A DNA stretch of 64,000 nt from Alphaproteobacteria bacterium (GTDB taxonomy: Bacteria > Myxococcota_A > UBA796 > GCA-2862545), in NCBI GenBank assembly GCA_020632875.1, contig JACKET010000006.1, forward strand, positions 248,001 to 312,000, read 5' to 3'. The position numbers and the translations under genes were made by a program. Of the stretch, positions 25,292 to 34,700 are shown in pieces (the stretch's first letter is position 1; each line of letters begins with the position of its first letter). Under the pieces are notes generated by a model. That model saw only the letters and a list, made by a program, of their open reading frames with translations, ran no database searches and was not told where the DNA came from.

Positions 25292-25714
25292 TCAGCGGGG
25301 GACGGGGCCGTACTGGTTGGGCCCGTCGCTCGGCATGAAGCCCAGGGCGATGAGCTTGATGAAGCCGCCGAGGTAGGGGATGAAGCCGATGAGCGTCCAC
25401 CAGCCCGACATCCCGAGGTCGTGCCAGCGCTTGATCTCGATGGCGAGGCCGATCCAGATGGCGGGGATGAGCGAGAGGAAGACGGTGAACGTGAAGAGGT
25501 CCTCGGAGATGGCCATCGCGGCGAAGTAGGTCAGGCCGAGCGTGAACACGGTGCCGAGGTGCGCGAGCCAGTAGGTCGACCGGGGGATGCGGCCGTCGAA
25601 GGTGAAGAGCACGTCCGTGATGCTCATCTCCGCGCCTTCCCCGTGGTCCCACAGGTCCTCGTTCGTGGGGGCGTAGGGGTTGTTCATGGCGTCGGCACGG
25701 TACTGGTCGAACAT
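25292..25714 (-). CDS. DUF805 family inner-membrane protein
   Basis: 140 residues starting MFDQYRADAMNNPY. The DUF805 core is clear: LFTFDGRIPRSTYWLAHLGT, several membrane helices (about 50-68, 74-92, 105-125) and the conserved IKRWHDLGMSGWW segment. The family is widespread and of unknown function. A longer frame upstream is not supported by coding signals. Confidence 0.88.
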   Translation of the reverse strand: MFDQYRADAMNNPYAPTNEDLWDHGEGAEMSITDVLFTFDGRIPRSTYWLAHLGTVFTLGLTYFAAMAISEDLFTFTVFLSLIPAIWIGLAIEIKRWHDLGMSGWWTLIGFIPYLGGFIKLIALGFMPSDGPNQYGPVPR

Positions 25715-25862
25715 CGGGGCTCCTGGGTGAGGGTGGCGGGGGCTCGTTCCCCCCGACGCCAGGAACATGGGCGCGATGCCGGGTGCGGGAACCCGATCGC
25801 CTCGTGCTGCTACATGCCGCAACAAAACTCGTCTTTCGCTGGAGCGGGCCGACCTGGATGCA

Positions 25863-25881
25863 GCCCCGCGTGACGCGGGGC
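25863..25881 (-). terminator. GC-rich hairpin downstream of the MopE-repeat gene
   Basis: GCCCCGCG-TGA-CGCGGGGC forms a perfect 8-base stem in the 238-base gap after the stop at 25953. There is no T-run, so it may be a terminator that needs extra factors or an mRNA-stabilising end. The rest of the gap (25715-25952) shows nothing I can assign. Confidence 0.4.
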
Positions 25882-25952
25882 GATCGCGCCTGGATCGGGC
25901 ATCCGCACCGTGAACGCGGGCCTCTTCGCGTGTTGCAGGGCGATGCGCCCGG

Positions 25953-28900
25953 TCAGGACGCGCGGCGACGCGCCCAGCCCAGCACACCGAGGACCGCGAG
26001 CCACGCCGGCGCACGGGGCCCGGTCTCGCAGTTGCAGCCCGTCTTGCGCCGGATCGGGCCGTCGTCGTCGGTGTCGAGCCCCTCCGACGTGTCGCCGGGG
26101 ACGTCGGTCTCGTCGGGCGGCTCGGCGGTATCGGCGGTCTCGAGAGGCGTCGTCGACAGATCGGAGCCGTTGCAGTCCTGGTCGATGCCGTCGTCGGGGA
26201 TCTCGGTGGCGCCGGGGTTGATGGCCGGATTGGCGTCGTCGCAGTCACCGGTACCGGTGGTGCCGGAGCCGTCGCAGATCCACGACTGGTCGTTGGGGTC
26301 GCCGTAGCCGTCGTCGTCGTCGTCGGCGTAGAGCAGCGCGCCCTCGACGACCCCGTCGCAGTTCACGTCGACCCCGGCGCAGGGCTCGGGCGCCCCGGTG
26401 TAGACGTTGGGATCGGCGTCGTTGCAGTCGCCGGGAGAGGGCGCGAGGCCGGGCCCACCGTTGCAGGTCGAGGTGTCCTGCACGGTGGTGCCGACCCCGT
26501 CTCCGTCGGCATCGACGTACCACGCGACGCCTTCGACATCCGGGTCACTGTCGTCGACGAGGCCGTCGCAGTCGTTGTCGATGTTGTCGCAGCCCTCGGT
26601 CGCGGCGGGCGAGCGGCTCGCGTCTTCGTCGTCGCAGTCGGTGTTGGTCGCCACCCAGCCCGACGGCGCGATGCACGCGATGGTCGCGGGGCCGTCGCCG
26701 TACCCGTCGCCGTCGACATCGTCGTACCAGCTCGTCGGATTCGTCACGCTCGGATCGGCGTCGTCGACGAGCCCGTCGCAGTCGTCGTCGAACCCGTTGC
26801 ACTGCTCGAACAGGCCGGGGGCGACGAGGGGATTCAGGTCGTCGCAGTCGCCACCGTCGAGCACGTAGCCGATGGGCGGAGAGCACGAGGAGAGGGTGTT
26901 GGTATCGGAGCCGCGGCCGTCCTGATCCTGGTCGAGGTACCAGGTCGCGTCGTCGACCGCCCCTTCGTCGACGCTCCCATCGCAGTCGTCGTCGATGAGG
27001 TTGCAGGTCTCGGTGGCGTCGGGGTGGATGCTCGCGACGGTGTCGTTGCAGTCGCCGCTCGCCGCGGCGTAGCCGAGCGGTGCAGCGCAGTCGATCGCCG
27101 TGGTGGTCGTCAGGCCGTACCCGTCCTGATCCTGGTCGTAGTACCAGGTCGACGTGGGCACGCCTTCGTCGATCTGCGTGTCGCAGTCGTCGTCGGTGTC
27201 GTTGCAGAGCTCGGGGCGGCCGGGCGCGATGTCGAAGTCGTCGTCGTTGCAGTCGCCCGACGTGATCGAGTACCCGGGGGGCAGGGTGCACGCGAGCACC
27301 ACGTCGAGCAGGTTGCCGAAGCCGTCGCCGTCGTCGTCGGCGAAGTACGTGGTCTGGACGTTCTCGTCGACCGCGGTGTCGCAGTCGTCGTCGCGGCCGT
27401 TGCACTGCTCGGGGGCTGCCGGGTACACCGCGCTCGAGGTGTCGTCGCAGTCGCCCGCGGTCGTCGCGGTCATCGGCGGCTGGGCGCACGCCTGCGTGGG
27501 CGTCGAGCCGAGCAGGCCGAAGCCGTCGCCATCCATGTCCGGCCAGTAGAACGAGGTCTGCGCGCCCTCGTCGAACGTGCCGTCGCAGTCGTCGTCGACG
27601 CCGTCACACTGGTCGTCGACGGCGCCGGGGTGGATGGCCGGCGCGGCGTCGTTGCAGTCGGAGGCGTTCGCGACAAAGCCCGCGGGGGTTCCGCAGAGGT
27701 CGGCGGCGAGGGCGGGGTTGCCGTAGCCGTCGCCGTCGGCGTCGCGGTACCACGTCGCGGTCGGCGCCCCGTCGTCGGCCACGCCGTCGCAGTCGTCGTC
27801 GACGCCGTCGCAGTCGATGTCGAGCGCATCGGGGCTCACGTCGATGTCGCCGTCGTCGCAGTCGCCTGTCTGGGTGACGTACCCGGCGGGTTGCGCGCAG
27901 GTGTTGACCATCACCGTGCTGCCCCAGCCATCCGCGTCCAGGTCTTCGTACCAATCCTGGAAGCTCGCGTCCTCGTCGATGGAGATGTCGCAGTCCGAGT
28001 CGACGCCGTCGCAGGTGTCGGTGAGGATGCCCGGGTTCACGCCGAACGCGGTGTCGTCACAGTCGCCGCCGATCCCGACGTACCCGGTGGGCTGGGTGCA
28101 GTCCGACGTGGTCACGTTGGGGTCGCCGTAGCCGTCGCCGTCGTCGTCGGCGTACCAGTCGAGCTGCATGAGACCGCCGTCGGTCACGCCGTCGCAGTCG
28201 TCGTCGACGCCATTGCAGATGTCGGTGGCACCCGGGTTCACGCTGCCATCGGTGTCGTCGCAGTCGGGCCCGCCGTCGGGCCCCCGCACCCAACCGTCCC
28301 CGTCGGAGTCGAAGAACGTGACCCCGATCTGGGACCCGGTGCCGTTGCCGCCGGGGAGCGCGTTCCGCGCGTTGCCCCCGGCCGTGCCGTTGCTGGCGCC
28401 CGCGGCGTCGATGCTGCAGCTCCCCGTGCCCTCGAGCACCGCGCGTCCGCCGCCTCCGCCTCCTCCCGTGCCATGGTTCGAGTTGGCATCTCCGCCGTCG
28501 CCGCCGGAGACGTCGACGTTCCCGCACGAGAGCGTGCCGAGCGTGCGGACGATCACGGTGCCGCCCGCGGCGCCTCCGGGCGCGCCGTCGTTACCGACGT
28601 TCGAGGCGTTGTTCCCGGCGGCGTTCAGGTTGCCGGACCCCGTGATGCTGCGGGCCCGGATCAGCAGGAATCCACCGCCGGGTGGACCGGCGGGGTAGCT
28701 CGACTGATCGTCGCTGCCCGCGCCGCCTCCGCCGCCGAGGATGGCGTGGGTCGTGTGATCGGTCGGCACGGCTGCGGACCCGCCGAGCCCGCCGCGGTCG
28801 TTGGACGTGTTGAACTCGTATCCCCCGCGACCGCCGACACCCGCGTTGCCGCCGCCGCCGCCGCCGGCGTTGTTGCAGTTCCCGGCGCCGCCGCCGTTCG

Positions 28901-29549
28901 CGTGGGTGCCCCGCCCGATGCCCGCTGGACCGCCCACGCCCTCGCCCTTGGAGGGGGCCGTGGAGGTGTCGGTCGTGGTGTTGCACGTGACGGGGTAGGC
29001 CTGGTTGAAGTTCGGCCCGCCGCGGAATCCGCGCCCCGTGGCGCTGATCGAGCCGTTCAGCGCGAGCGTTCCGTCGACCATGATCGCGACGATGCCGCCG
29101 CGCGCGCCGTCCCAGGCGGGGGCGGACAGGGTGTTGCCCCCGTCGATCGTCAGCGAGCTGTACTCGCGCACCGGCACGACCTGGCCGCCCGTGCGGTAGC
29201 TGTGGAGCAGCGGCGCGTCGAGGGTGAGCGTGGTGCCGCCGAGCGCCGTGACGCGTGCGTATTCGTACTGCCCCACGTCGAGCGCGAGGTAGTCGAGCGC
29301 GGGCGGTGGGTGGGTGAACGTGACGGCGGCGTTGGCGCCGGCCGTCTGGTGCACGAGCACGAGCATGCCCACGGTGAACCCGGCGTCGCTCTGCACGGGG
29401 ACCGTCGTGGCGCCCGCGGTGGCGAGCCCGTTGATGCCCGTGCCCAGCGGGTAGGTCTGGTTGCTCCCGATCTGGACGGCTCCCGCAACACCGTTGCCGA
29501 AGCCGTAGACGTCGGACCCCGCGAGCGCGATGGAGGCGAGCAGCAGCAT
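25953..29549 (-). CDS. large surface protein with MopE-like Ca-binding repeats and MYXO-CTERM-like tail
   Basis: 1198 residues. A 10-residue leader (MLLLASIALAGSDVYGF) precedes a Gly-rich beta region (to about 400) with runs such as GAGNCNNAGGGGGGNAGVGG. Eleven repeats of about 59 residues follow (about 410-1125), each with DxDGDGYG, a Cys pair, GDCDD, (N/H)PGA and C(N/D)GxDDDCDG, the pattern of MopE-type metal-binding repeats. The C-terminus RRKTGCNCETGPRAPAWLAV plus a short hydrophobic stretch and RRR is a MYXO-CTERM-like sorting signal. It is probably displayed on the surface and rigidified by Ca ions. Confidence 0.92.
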   Translation of the reverse strand: MLLLASIALAGSDVYGFGNGVAGAVQIGSNQTYPLGTGINGLATAGATTVPVQSDAGFTVGMLVLVHQTAGANAAVTFTHPPPALDYLALDVGQYEYARVTALGGTTLTLDAPLLHSYRTGGQVVPVREYSSLTIDGGNTLSAPAWDGARGGIVAIMVDGTLALNGSISATGRGFRGGPNFNQAYPVTCNTTTDTSTAPSKGEGVGGPAGIGRGTHANGGGAGNCNNAGGGGGGNAGVGGRGGYEFNTSNDRGGLGGSAAVPTDHTTHAILGGGGGAGSDDQSSYPAGPPGGGFLLIRARSITGSGNLNAAGNNASNVGNDGAPGGAAGGTVIVRTLGTLSCGNVDVSGGDGGDANSNHGTGGGGGGGRAVLEGTGSCSIDAAGASNGTAGGNARNALPGGNGTGSQIGVTFFDSDGDGWVRGPDGGPDCDDTDGSVNPGATDICNGVDDDCDGVTDGGLMQLDWYADDDGDGYGDPNVTTSDCTQPTGYVGIGGDCDDTAFGVNPGILTDTCDGVDSDCDISIDEDASFQDWYEDLDADGWGSTVMVNTCAQPAGYVTQTGDCDDGDIDVSPDALDIDCDGVDDDCDGVADDGAPTATWYRDADGDGYGNPALAADLCGTPAGFVANASDCNDAAPAIHPGAVDDQCDGVDDDCDGTFDEGAQTSFYWPDMDGDGFGLLGSTPTQACAQPPMTATTAGDCDDTSSAVYPAAPEQCNGRDDDCDTAVDENVQTTYFADDDGDGFGNLLDVVLACTLPPGYSITSGDCNDDDFDIAPGRPELCNDTDDDCDTQIDEGVPTSTWYYDQDQDGYGLTTTTAIDCAAPLGYAAASGDCNDTVASIHPDATETCNLIDDDCDGSVDEGAVDDATWYLDQDQDGRGSDTNTLSSCSPPIGYVLDGGDCDDLNPLVAPGLFEQCNGFDDDCDGLVDDADPSVTNPTSWYDDVDGDGYGDGPATIACIAPSGWVATNTDCDDEDASRSPAATEGCDNIDNDCDGLVDDSDPDVEGVAWYVDADGDGVGTTVQDTSTCNGGPGLAPSPGDCNDADPNVYTGAPEPCAGVDVNCDGVVEGALLYADDDDDGYGDPNDQSWICDGSGTTGTGDCDDANPAINPGATEIPDDGIDQDCNGSDLSTTPLETADTAEPPDETDVPGDTSEGLDTDDDGPIRRKTGCNCETGPRAPAWLAVLGVLGWARRRAS

Positions 29550-29586
29550 GGCTCATCCTACGCGGAGGCGAGGGCCTCCGCTCGGC

Positions 29587-31668
29587 TCACCGCCGCCGAC
29601 CGCCGCGGGACGAGGAGCGGGACGTGACTGCACCGCCCTTCACGCCGCTGCTGCGCCCGCGCGTCAAGGCCGTGGACAGGTTCTCGACCAGCTTCGCGGG
29701 GCTGCCCTTGCCGCTCAACACGTCGAGCAGCGCGCGATTCGACGAGGAGGACGTGGGCGTGGTGGTGCTGCGGACGTTCGACGTGCCGAAGCCGGAGGAC
29801 GTGATCTGCTGCGCCCCGCCCGACTTGTCGGACGTGGTGCTGTTGCCGGACGACGTGATCTTCTCGGGGGCAGGGGACGACGACTTCGCGCCGCCGAACA
29901 GGCTCTTGATCCCCGCGAAGGCGCCTGCGCCGCTCGCGCTCTTCTGCTGGCCCTGCGGGCTCGCCTTGCTGCCGCCGAACAGGTTGCCGATGCCCTTGAA
30001 CAGGCTCGAGAACATCCCGCCCGTGTCGTTCTTGCGGTCGACCGAGCCCTGGTGCCAGTCGCCGAACAGCTGGCCCCACTCGGCCCGCTGCGCGTCGCGC
30101 TGTGCGACCGCGGCGTCCCACTGCTCCTGCCGGAGCGCGCCCTTCTGGGTGAGGATGGTCGCCGCGGTCGGGTCGAGGCGGCGCTCCCACTTGTTGAGGT
30201 TGTCGATCTGGAAGACGCTGCCCGTCTCGGCGAAGCGCGTGGCGTCGGCCACGGCCTCTGCGTCGATGATCTCGCGGTCGTGGGAGTAGGTGGTGATGCC
30301 GGTCTTCGCGATGGCGTTGTCGACCTGCGCACCGCCGTTGCAGACGTTGAGCAGCATCTCCTTCACGCTGGTGTCCTTGAACAGGTCGGCGACCTGGTCG
30401 GCGGAGAGCTTGACGGCCTTGCCGTCGTTGCCGGTGATCCAGAGGCCGTCGGTGCTGCCGTGGCCGCTCCAGATGACGTCTTCGAACTGCCCCGTCGCCA
30501 GCACGTGCTTCATCGTGTCGACGGTGGGGTTGTTGAGCGTGAACACGTCGGCGACCGCGGCGATGGAGTCGTGCTCGGCCTGCAGATCGAGCGCCCCCAT
30601 GTCTTCGGGGCTGAAGGCGAACCGCAGCACCGTGTCTTTCGGGAGGACCTCGAGCAGCCCCGCGGGGATGTCTTCGGGGTGGATGAGGGTCGCCTTCTCT
30701 TCGACCGCCTTGATCGCGGCCTGCTCGAGGGGCTTCGAGAGGGTCTCGCCCTGCTCGATCTTCGCGGCGGCCACGGCGGGGGCGAGGGGCAGCGACACGC
30801 TGACGTTCTGGCCCTCGGGCGGCTTGAGGCCGGGGATGTCGGCGAGGTCGGCCTTCGGCTGCTCGACGGCCGCGAGCTCGCCGATGGCGAGGTCGACCGG
30901 TTTCGCGAGATCGAGGTCGGTCGTGCCCTTCACCTGCTCGACCACGTCGGCCGCGCTCTTCGTGCTGGACGAAGCGCCCGTGGCGGCCTTCTGGTCGACC
31001 ACCTCGCGCACCACCTGCTCGACGGGAGCGGCTTCGACCGCTTTCGTGGGCTCGGCGACGGACTTCTGCGTGGTCTCGTCGCGGGAGGAGCCGAGGTCGA
31101 GGCTCGAGACGCTCTTCGTGTTGGCGCCGAGGTCGGACGAGACGACCTTGCCGGCGACCGCGAACTTGTCGTCGCGGGAGGAGCCGAGATCGAGGCTCGA
31201 CACGCTCTTCGTGTTGGCGCCGAGGTCGGACGAGACGATCTTGCCGTCGACCGCGAACTTGTCGTCGCGGGAGGAGCCGAGATCGAGGCTCGACACGCTC
31301 TTGGTGTTGGCGCCGAGGTCGGACGAGACGACCTTTCCGTCGACGAGGAACTTGTCGTCGCGGGAGGAGCCGAGGTCGAGGGACGACACGCTCTTCGTGT
31401 TCGCGCCGAGGTTCGACGAGACCGTCTTGTCGCCCACGAGGAAGCTGTCGCCTCGCGTCGCGGACAGGTCGCCGCTGCCTTCCTTGGTCGAGCCGAGAAG
31501 GTACGACGTGGTCTTCTCGGGCTCGGTGGCGGCGAGCTGATCGCGCAGGAACTCCTGCGATTGGAGCGTCGAGGGCTCTTTCGCGGGCTCGGTCTTGGCT
31601 ACGGTCTCGGTCTGCTTGGCGGCGGTGACTTCCGCGCCTGCATCGGGACTGGTTTGCTTCGAGAGCAT
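29587..31668 (-). CDS. CHAT/caspase-like protein with N-terminal 31-residue repeats
   Basis: 693 residues. Residues 68-208 hold four copies of a 31-residue repeat (SxLGANTKSVSSLDLGSSRD plus DKFxVDGKxV). A helical region follows, then a CHAT-like domain (about 340-480). There VIWSGHGSTDGLW supplies His403 and MLLNVCNGGAQ supplies Cys443, the spacing and context of a caspase-type dyad. The C-terminal 150 residues are Ser/Gly-rich with FSSLFKGIGNLFGG and IKSLFGG hydrophobic patches. No signal peptide. It is divergent, 37 bases apart, from a kinase-AAA-TPR gene. Proteolytic activity is inferred from motifs only. Confidence 0.75.
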   Translation of the reverse strand: MLSKQTSPDAGAEVTAAKQTETVAKTEPAKEPSTLQSQEFLRDQLAATEPEKTTSYLLGSTKEGSGDLSATRGDSFLVGDKTVSSNLGANTKSVSSLDLGSSRDDKFLVDGKVVSSDLGANTKSVSSLDLGSSRDDKFAVDGKIVSSDLGANTKSVSSLDLGSSRDDKFAVAGKVVSSDLGANTKSVSSLDLGSSRDETTQKSVAEPTKAVEAAPVEQVVREVVDQKAATGASSSTKSAADVVEQVKGTTDLDLAKPVDLAIGELAAVEQPKADLADIPGLKPPEGQNVSVSLPLAPAVAAAKIEQGETLSKPLEQAAIKAVEEKATLIHPEDIPAGLLEVLPKDTVLRFAFSPEDMGALDLQAEHDSIAAVADVFTLNNPTVDTMKHVLATGQFEDVIWSGHGSTDGLWITGNDGKAVKLSADQVADLFKDTSVKEMLLNVCNGGAQVDNAIAKTGITTYSHDREIIDAEAVADATRFAETGSVFQIDNLNKWERRLDPTAATILTQKGALRQEQWDAAVAQRDAQRAEWGQLFGDWHQGSVDRKNDTGGMFSSLFKGIGNLFGGSKASPQGQQKSASGAGAFAGIKSLFGGAKSSSPAPEKITSSGNSTTSDKSGGAQQITSSGFGTSNVRSTTTPTSSSSNRALLDVLSGKGSPAKLVENLSTALTRGRSSGVKGGAVTSRSSSRGGRRR
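31074..31467 (-). repeat. 93-bp tandem repeats encoding the 31-residue units
   Basis: About four in-frame copies of a 93-base unit encode residues 68-199 of the CHAT-like protein, the outermost copies being partial or degenerate. Near-identity between copies at the DNA level points to recent expansion or homogenisation. Confidence 0.85.
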
Positions 31669-31705
31669 GAGGCTACCCCCGGGGTGATCTCTTAAAGGAT
31701 ACAGG

Positions 31706-34700
31706 ATGTCGGCCCGGCTCGGACCATTTCTCCTCCAGGATCCCCTCGGACAGGGCGCGATGGGCGTCGTGTACCGTGCGCGGCACGCGGAGCAGGGGGT
31801 CCCCGTGGCGGTGAAGGTCGACCTCGCGTCGGCCGACCCGCGCGCGAACGCGGCCTTCCTCCACGAGGTGCAGATCACGGCTGCGCTCGACCACCCGAAC
31901 GTCGTCATGATCCTCGATCACGGTGTGGTCGACGGGGCGGCGAGCCGGGCGACCGACGGCGCGTTGGTCGAAGGCGCGCGGTGGCTCGCGATGGAGCTGG
32001 CGCCCGGGGGCACCGCCGCGTCGAAGGCCCCGAAGACGTGGCAGGGCGTGATGCACCTGATGAAGGGCACGCTCGCGGGTCTCGCGCACGCCCATGCCCG
32101 CGGCGTGGTGCACCGCGACATCAAGCTCCAGAACCTCCTGCTCGCCGGTGACGAGGGCTCCGTCGCGTCGGCGCCGAAGACCCTCATCGACTCCCGGGTC
32201 GTGGTCTCGGACTTCGGCGTGTCCGACATGAGCGACTCGCCGCTGCTGCACAGCGACGCACCCATCGGCACGCCGCAGTTCATGGCTCCGGAGCTCATCG
32301 AGGGCCGCTGGCGCGACCAGGGCCCCTGGACCGACCTCTACGCGGTCGGGGTGCTGCTGTACCTGCTCACGGTCCGCGACTTCCCGTTCAAGGGGGCCGA
32401 CCGGTTCGAGACGTACCGCGCGCACCTCGAGCAGCCGATCCCGCCGTTCGTCCCACTGATGGCCGTCCCCGAGGGTCTCGGCGACCTGGTCACCGCGCTG
32501 CTGTCGAAGGCACCCGGCGGCCGTCCCGAGTTCGCCGCCGAGGTCCAGCGCGCCCTCGACGGGCTCGGCCTCCCCGCGCTCGGCCCCGAAGAGACCACCG
32601 ACTTCGACGAGACGTACGCCGCCACGGTGGTCACCGTGCCCGAGCTGCCGATGCAGACCACCCGGTCGTACGCGACCCGGTCGCGCGGCACGCTCGCCGA
32701 GGTGCCCCTGCTGCACGGCGGGCGCCGGCGGAACTCCCGGATGGAGGGCGCGGGCCTCGCGTTGTTCGGGCTCCGCAGCGTGCCGTTCGTCGGGCGCGAG
32801 GCCGAGTGCGACCGCCTGTGGAACGAGCTCGTCGGTGTGCGCACCCGACAGCGCGCCCGCGCCGTGTTCCTCCAGGGCCCGTCGGGCATCGGGAAGACGC
32901 GGCTCGCCGAGTGGGTCGCACAGCGCACCCACGAGCTCGGCGTCGCGCAGACCCTGCGTGCGCACCACGAGCCCGGCGCGCCCCCCGGCCAGGGGCTCGT
33001 CGCGATGCTCCGCCGCGAGCTGGGCACCGGCGGGCTCGACGCCGCGGCCCTCGAGCGCCGGCTCGCCGACCGGTTCGGCGATGTGCGGTTCGATCTGCGC
33101 GCGCTCGCCGCCACGCTCGAGCCCACGCTCTACGAGCGCCCGCCTTCGTCGGCGGCCGAGCTCCGCCAGCTCGTGATCGCCGTGCTGGCCGAGCTCTCGG
33201 CCACGCGGCCCGTCCTCGTGGTCCTCGACGACGTGCACTACGACCTCGCGGCCCTCGAGCTGGTCGACAGCCTGCTCGTCACGCAAGAGCTCCAGCCCCG
33301 CCCGCTGTTGGTGGTGGGCACGCTGCGCACCGAAGAGCTCGTCGACGTGCCCGAGATCGAGGCGTTGCTCGAAGAGCTCGACGAAGACCCCCACCTGTCG
33401 CGCATCACCCTCGAGCCGCTCGACCCCGCGGGGCGGCGGCGCCTGATCCGCAGCCTCCTCGGCCTCTCGGGTGCACTCGCCGAGCGCATCGAAGAGCGCA
33501 CGCAGGGCAACCCGCTCTTCGCGAAACAGCTCATCGGCGCCTGGGTCGAGCAGGGCGTGCTCCGCCCCGGCGAGAACGGCTTCGAGCTCGCGCCCGGCCA
33601 CACCGGCGATCTGCCGTCCGACGTCGAGGAGGTCTGGCGCAGCCGCCTGACCGACGCCCTGGCCGGGGCGCCCCCCGCCGACGTCGAGGCGCTCCAGGTC
33701 GCCGCCGCCTGGGGTTCCGAGGTCGTCGACGCGTACTGGCGGGGCGCGTGCGACGTGCTGGGCCTCGCCCCGTCCGACCGCCTGTTCGACACGCTCCGCA
33801 AGCGGCACCTCATCCACCTCGAAGACCCGCGGGGCGCGCGCTGGCGGTTCGTGCACGCCGCCCTGCGCGAGCTGCTCGTCGCCGCCGCGAAGGAAGCCGG
33901 CAGCTGGCGCCGGCACAACCTCGGCATCGCCGTGTGGCTGCGCGAGTCCGAAGCCCCCGTGTCGGCGGCCCAACAGGCGCGGCACTTCATCGAGGCCGAG
34001 GTCTGGGACGAGGCGATCGAGCCGCTGTGCAACGCCATCCACGACCAGACCGACACCGGCGACCACCGCAGCGCCGATCTCGTCGACAGCCTGCGCGACG
34101 CCATCGTCCGGCTGGGGCTCGACGAGCGCTCGCCCGAGTGGGCGGAGCTCCGGATCCTCGAGTCGGTGCGCGCCCGGGCTCGCGGAAAGCTCGACGACGC
34201 CGAGGAGATCGCCATCGAGACGGCGAAGGCCGCCGTGGCGAACGAGTGGGGGCTCGAGATCCAGGGGCGCAGCCTGCGCGAGGCCGCGCGCGCCTCGTGG
34301 GCCAACGGCGACTACGACCGGGCGCTCACCCTCGCCCAGCGCGCCGCGCGGGCGTTCCGTGCCGCCGGTGACGCCGTGCGCACCGCAGACTGCGAGGCGG
34401 TCGAGGGCAACGTGCTCGTCGCCAAGGGCCGGTTCGACGAAGCCGAGCCGCTCTACGCCCACGTGATCGAGGTGTTCGAGGAGCGCGCTCCCGAGCGGGT
34501 GCCGTCCGCCATGCTCGCCATGGTGCGGCTCAACCAGCTCCGCGGCGACATCTCGCGCACGGCGGCCTGGCTCGGCGAGACGCGCTCACGCGCCGAGCCG
34601 ATGGGCCTGCAGATGGCCCTGGCGGTCTGCGCCAACCTCGCCGGCGAGCTCGCGCGCGCGGCGGGCGACGTCGACGCGGCGGCGGCGCACTACCGCGAGG

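Noticed and set aside
27024..29627. Long plus-strand open frame across the MopE-repeat gene
   Set aside because: Val/Ala-rich antisense of the DGDG repeats with no domains. The minus strand carries eleven MopE repeats and a sorting tail.
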